Shown: piece by piece, positions 61,318 through 64,000 of the stretch
Layout: each line of letters begins with the position of its first letter
Numbering within the stretch: the stretch's first letter is position 1
From: Ravibacter sp964562455
GTDB lineage: Bacteria > Bacteroidota > Bacteroidia > Cytophagales > Spirosomataceae
Direction: 5' to 3'
NCBI GenBank assembly: GCA_964562455.1
Contig: CAZLTN010000006.1
Span: 1-64,000 of the forward strand
Length of the DNA: 64,000 nt
The notes under the pieces: generated by a model
What the model was told of the DNA's origin: nothing
Databases searched by the model: none
The model's input: the letters and a program-made list of their open reading frames with translations, nothing else
Translations under genes and position numbers: made by a program

Positions 61318-62136
61318 ATGAAGCTTTTTCTCTCATTTCTTTCCTTTGCTTCCCTGTTAGCAATTTGTGTCCCGCCGGCCATCCGGGCTCAAAACAGACC
61401 TATGGCTGATCCTTTCGGACAGGTTACCGTTTTCGGAGGCGGGGGCGTAGCCTATTATATGGGTGATATATCTGCAAATTCCGGCTCCGGTAATCTGGGA
61501 CTCGGACCTGCTTTTATGCTTGGCGGCACCTACCGTCTTACCGAAAGGCTGAGCGCTCGCGGAGAGCTGCGCTTATATAAGGTTTCCGGGGACAGCCAGT
61601 ATACAAACAATCCTGAGAAAAACCTTTCCTTCGTTACTACAAACCCGGATTTGATGTTATCGGTCCAGGCCGATCTTTTCCCGTATTCCAAAAGGAGCAG
61701 GGTCAATCCGTACGCGCTACTTGGCCTGGGAGTAACCTATCTTTCTCCAAAAGCCGAATGGGACGGAGTTGTTTACAGCCTTCCCCGCTACCAGACCGAA
61801 GGTCAGAAATACTGGCGTCTCCCGCTTTTTGTATCCGGGGGACTGGGTGCAATGGTGCGCATCAACAATACCTGGAGCGCAGGCATAGAATTGACGGGCA
61901 ATTTCCTGTTCTCTGACTACCTGGACGACGTTAGCACCGTTTATCCCGAATATGACAGGCTCGGCTCAAACGAAGCTTTTAACCTCTCTTACCGGGGCAG
62001 CAACCAGCAGCCCGGCTACATAAGGGGCAATCCTAAATCAAAAGACATCTACGCCATCGCGGCAGCCAGGGTCAGCTATACGCTTCCGAATCCGCGCTAT
62101 GCCCGGGAGCGAAAGATTACCAAATGTTCCCGTTAA
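61318..62136 (+). CDS. Outer-membrane beta-barrel protein (DUF6089/PorG-like)
   Basis: The ATG at 61318 gives 272 residues with a signal peptide ending AIRAQN. The start FGQVTVFGGGGVAYYMGDIS, followed by GPAFMLGGTYRLTERLSARGELRLYKVSGDS, and the paired-strand pattern fit an eight-stranded barrel of the PorG/DUF6089 group. PorG is an outer-membrane part of the type IX secretion machine, but several paralogues exist in this phylum and this one cannot be assigned with certainty. The T9SS-sorted proteins in the window are consistent with such a role. Confidence 0.75.
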   Translation: MKLFLSFLSFASLLAICVPPAIRAQNRPMADPFGQVTVFGGGGVAYYMGDISANSGSGNLGLGPAFMLGGTYRLTERLSARGELRLYKVSGDSQYTNNPEKNLSFVTTNPDLMLSVQADLFPYSKRSRVNPYALLGLGVTYLSPKAEWDGVVYSLPRYQTEGQKYWRLPLFVSGGLGAMVRINNTWSAGIELTGNFLFSDYLDDVSTVYPEYDRLGSNEAFNLSYRGSNQQPGYIRGNPKSKDIYAIAAARVSYTLPNPRYARERKITKCSR

Positions 62137-62151
62137 CCCTTCGTTATCAGC

Positions 62152-62664
62152 ATGTCCAGATCAAAAACCGCCTCTGAGTCGAAGGTAACGATGACTGAAA
62201 TGGTGCTCCCGAACGACACCAACACGCTGAACAACCTTATGGGCGGGCGGTTGCTCCACTGGATGGACATTTGCGGGGCCATTTCAGCTCAGAAGCATGC
62301 TAATTCCACAGTCGTCACCGCTTCCGTCGACAACGTTTCTTTTGCACAGCCTATCAGGCTCGGGCATGTCGTGACCATGAACGCGGGCGTAACCAGGGCA
62401 TTCAACTCCTCGATGGAGGTTTATATTGAAGTTTGGGCCGAAGATATTCCCGCCGGCATTAAAGTGGCTACCCACAAAGCCTTTTACACCTTTGTGGCGG
62501 TCGATAAAGAGAACAAGCCTCAAAGGGTTGCGGAGCTTATCCCTGAAACTGACGAAGAAAGAGACTTTTTCAAAAGCGCTCTGCGCCGCAGACAGCTCAG
62601 GCTCGTACTATCCGGCCGGCTGGCTCCCGACGAAGCAACGGAGCTGAAGGAATTGTTTAGTTGA
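62152..62664 (+). CDS. Acyl-CoA thioesterase (hotdog fold, YciA/BACH-like)
   Basis: Hydrolyses acyl-CoA in the cytoplasm. The 170-residue protein has the family opening MTEMVLPNDTNTLNNLMGG, the helix LLHWMDICGAISAQKH with the catalytic-type Asp, VTASVDNVSFAQPIRLGHVV and a C-terminal extension beyond the hotdog. Substrate chain length is unknown. It starts 15 bases after the barrel gene and is likely co-transcribed. The stop codon TGA is the first TGA of the adjoining tandem repeat. Confidence 0.9.
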   Translation: MSRSKTASESKVTMTEMVLPNDTNTLNNLMGGRLLHWMDICGAISAQKHANSTVVTASVDNVSFAQPIRLGHVVTMNAGVTRAFNSSMEVYIEVWAEDIPAGIKVATHKAFYTFVAVDKENKPQRVAELIPETDEERDFFKSALRRRQLRLVLSGRLAPDEATELKELFS

Positions 62665-62880
62665 TGTGATGATTATTAGTTGATGTGATGATTAGTTGAT
62701 GTGATGATTAGTTGATGTGACGATTGGTTGATGTAGAAATGAGTTGATTATTAATACCTCACACTGTCACTCCCTATATTCCCGAAGCTATTCAGGGGGA
62801 ACACATCATCACATCTTCACATCATCACATCATCACATCATCACATCGTCACATCTTCACATCATCACATCATCACATCA
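62659..62880. repeat. Large composite tandem/inverted repeat between convergent genes
   Basis: Left arm: a 16-bp unit AGTTGATGTGATGATT at 62659 (with 3 extra bases), 62678, 62694 and 62710, then degenerate copies. Right arm: nine 8-bp units ATCATCAC at 62805-62876 (variants ATCTTCAC and ATCGTCAC). The arms are complementary (GTGATGAT / ATCATCAC). The core near 62773-62800 contains TTCCCGAAGC and GGGGGAA. Both flanking genes end with a TGA that belongs to the repeat. Same architecture as at 12.93-13.07 kb. Confidence 0.85.
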
Positions 62881-63810
62881 TTTCACCGGCAAAAACGCAT
62901 TCACTTCCGGGTGCATCGTATAAAACCTGAAGCCGTCGTTTGTTTCGACGACCATTCCGCTCGACAGGTTATTTTTTATAATCGGATTCCCCTCGTATTT
63001 TTCCCAATGCACCAGGTCGTCCGATACCGCTATATTCATGGTCCACTCCCGCCAGTCTTCGAAGGCTGAGGCGTGATAGTAGCCATAATATCGCCCTTTG
63101 TATTTTATAACCTGGTTCATTGCCACCGCGTATTGGTCGTAGGATTCCGGCCCCATAGCGATTACCGGCTCATCCTGTACATTCGTCCAGACCTTCATAT
63201 CTTCGGATGTAGCAAGCCAGATCCCGTGATCGTTTCTTTCATAGAAAAGGTACCAGGTATTATTTTCCTTCCACAGCGTCGGCGTACCGTAAGGCCCCGG
63301 TGTCAGCGGTTGCCCGCTTTTCTGTCTGACATCCAGGGCGCCCTGGCTGGTCCATGTAACACGGTTGTCCGACGTGAGCAGATGCGCCACATCGTCGCGT
63401 CCTTCGGCCGCCATGTAGTAGGTCCCGTTTTCTTTCCATACAAACATATCTTCTACCCAGAGCGAGTCATAAACAGGCCTTTCTGAATACCGCTCCCATG
63501 AGAGACCGTCGTCGGAAGTAGCCAGCCCGAGATATTTTGTTTCGTCACCCGACGTTTTAGAATAACCGGTATACCAGAGCGACCATTCATCACCTTCCTT
63601 CATTATAAAGCCGCGTTCGCGTATTTTCGAATCCCAGGTTTTGGTGCCTGTACCGGCAAATACCGGGTTCTTTTCGTAGGGGGTAAAAGTGGTGAGCTCC
63701 GCCGGGAATTTATCGGCCTTTTCCTCTGTTGCTTTTTTTTCTTCGGTTCCTCCACACGAAAAAAGGATGGCCCCTAACATTACCAGTAATCCGAAATCTG
63801 TCTTTCTCAT
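62878..63810 (-). CDS. Glycosidase-like (five-bladed propeller, GH43/GH32-type) lipoprotein
   Basis: Predicted surface or periplasmic lipoprotein. The ATG at 63810 gives 310 residues with a lipobox in VMLGAILFSC and a Lys/Glu-rich linker. The remainder has repeated blades: GDEWSLWYTGYSK, LGLATSDDGLSWER, ENGTYYMAAEGRDDVAHLLTS, KENNTWYLFYERNDHGIWLATSEDMKVW, and NIAVSDDLVHWEKY. These W-Y-x-SxDxxxW blades are typical of GH43/GH32-like or GH130-like propellers, but the catalytic acids cannot be assigned by eye, so the activity is unknown. Confidence 0.75.
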   Translation of the reverse strand: MRKTDFGLLVMLGAILFSCGGTEEKKATEEKADKFPAELTTFTPYEKNPVFAGTGTKTWDSKIRERGFIMKEGDEWSLWYTGYSKTSGDETKYLGLATSDDGLSWERYSERPVYDSLWVEDMFVWKENGTYYMAAEGRDDVAHLLTSDNRVTWTSQGALDVRQKSGQPLTPGPYGTPTLWKENNTWYLFYERNDHGIWLATSEDMKVWTNVQDEPVIAMGPESYDQYAVAMNQVIKYKGRYYGYYHASAFEDWREWTMNIAVSDDLVHWEKYEGNPIIKNNLSSGMVVETNDGFRFYTMHPEVNAFLPVK

Positions 63811-64000
63811 TTTATTTAGCTCACAAAGAAGTTGAATCATAACACAAAAGCCTGTCAGGCGTTCAAAGATATATTATATACCTGCCTGAAAATCCGGAAG
63901 GCTACGGAAAATGATATTTTTATTTCAGGATCTGCGAATTTCTCCAACCCGACATCCGTAGAAAACAGGTATTGCTCCTCACAGTTTGATTTATTACCGT
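63811..64000 (-). promoter_or_regulatory. Upstream region of the lipoprotein gene with a -7 element
   Basis: On the minus strand TATCTTTG (63871-63864) fits TAnnTTTG, about 54 bases before the ATG at 63810. The rest to the right edge shows no gene. Confidence 0.4.

Noticed and set aside
62659..62880. CRISPR-like array
   Set aside because: The repeated units are 8 or 16 bp without unique spacers and no cas gene is present; it is a simple tandem/inverted repeat.

Overview
The window is chromosomal DNA of a Bacteroidota bacterium (Cytophagales/Sphingobacteriales-like; genus not assignable by eye) with roughly half G+C. This rests on two proteins with type IX secretion C-terminal sorting domains, a PorG/DUF6089-like barrel, an outer-membrane beta-barrel family receptor, FucP-family sugar transport, several -7 elements of the form TAnnTTTG, and scarce Shine-Dalgarno sequences. 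I see no rRNA, tRNA, CRISPR array, phage or complete insertion sequence. Nearly all large genes are intact.

Layout. 0-12 kb: end of an unidentified gene; folE and a 6-pyruvoyl-tetrahydropterin synthase/QueD homologue (pterin or queuosine precursors); FucP-like transporter, GHMP sugar kinase and aroE in one run; a DUF4838 lipoprotein; ribD; prmC-moxR; a decayed partial copy of lgt directly upstream of intact lgt; a NUMOD4 protein. 12-15.5 kb: an A-type Fe-S carrier homologue lacking the C-terminal cysteines, a DUF7935-like membrane protein, mutS2. 15.5-24 kb (minus strand): yjbQ, an OmpR-type response regulator, its kinase, then TolC-, adaptor-, DUF190 (PII-like)- and CzcA-type genes, a heavy-metal efflux operon. 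24-36.5 kb: mscS, a GH78-like protein, a TonB-plug barrel receptor, a TPR sensor kinase, a YceI lipoprotein, a T9SS-sorted esterase, a thioredoxin-like protein, an MFS transporter. 36.5-45 kb: an Uma2 remnant, cytoplasmic alpha-amylase, FUSC protein, a 49-residue membrane protein, the bifunctional NAD(P)HX repair enzyme, an SGNH hydrolase and a porin. 45-53 kb (plus strand): a second set of regulator, kinase, TolC, RND pump and adaptor. 53-64 kb: a T9SS FG-GAP protein, murF, ahpC/ahpD, mraY, murE, a DUF6089-like barrel, a thioesterase and a glycosidase-like lipoprotein.

The most interesting signals lie between genes. (1) Both RND operons have the order regulator-kinase-TolC, and both kinase-TolC gaps carry CTAAT pentamers spaced by about 11 bp or multiples of it, a layout expected of OmpR-family operators. 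(2) At least four kinds of small palindromic or tandem intergenic repeat are present: two composite 8-bp tandem-repeat/hairpin elements, two CACGAAGG-type inverted repeats, a 115-bp MITE-like element splitting ahpC from ahpD, and a CGACTCCGCTCA hairpin. (3) A dyad of the OxyR half-operator form ATAG-N7-CTAT lies upstream of ahpC. (4) A PII-like DUF190 gene sits inside the metal-efflux operon. I found no clearly new multi-gene system; these are the places I would look first.
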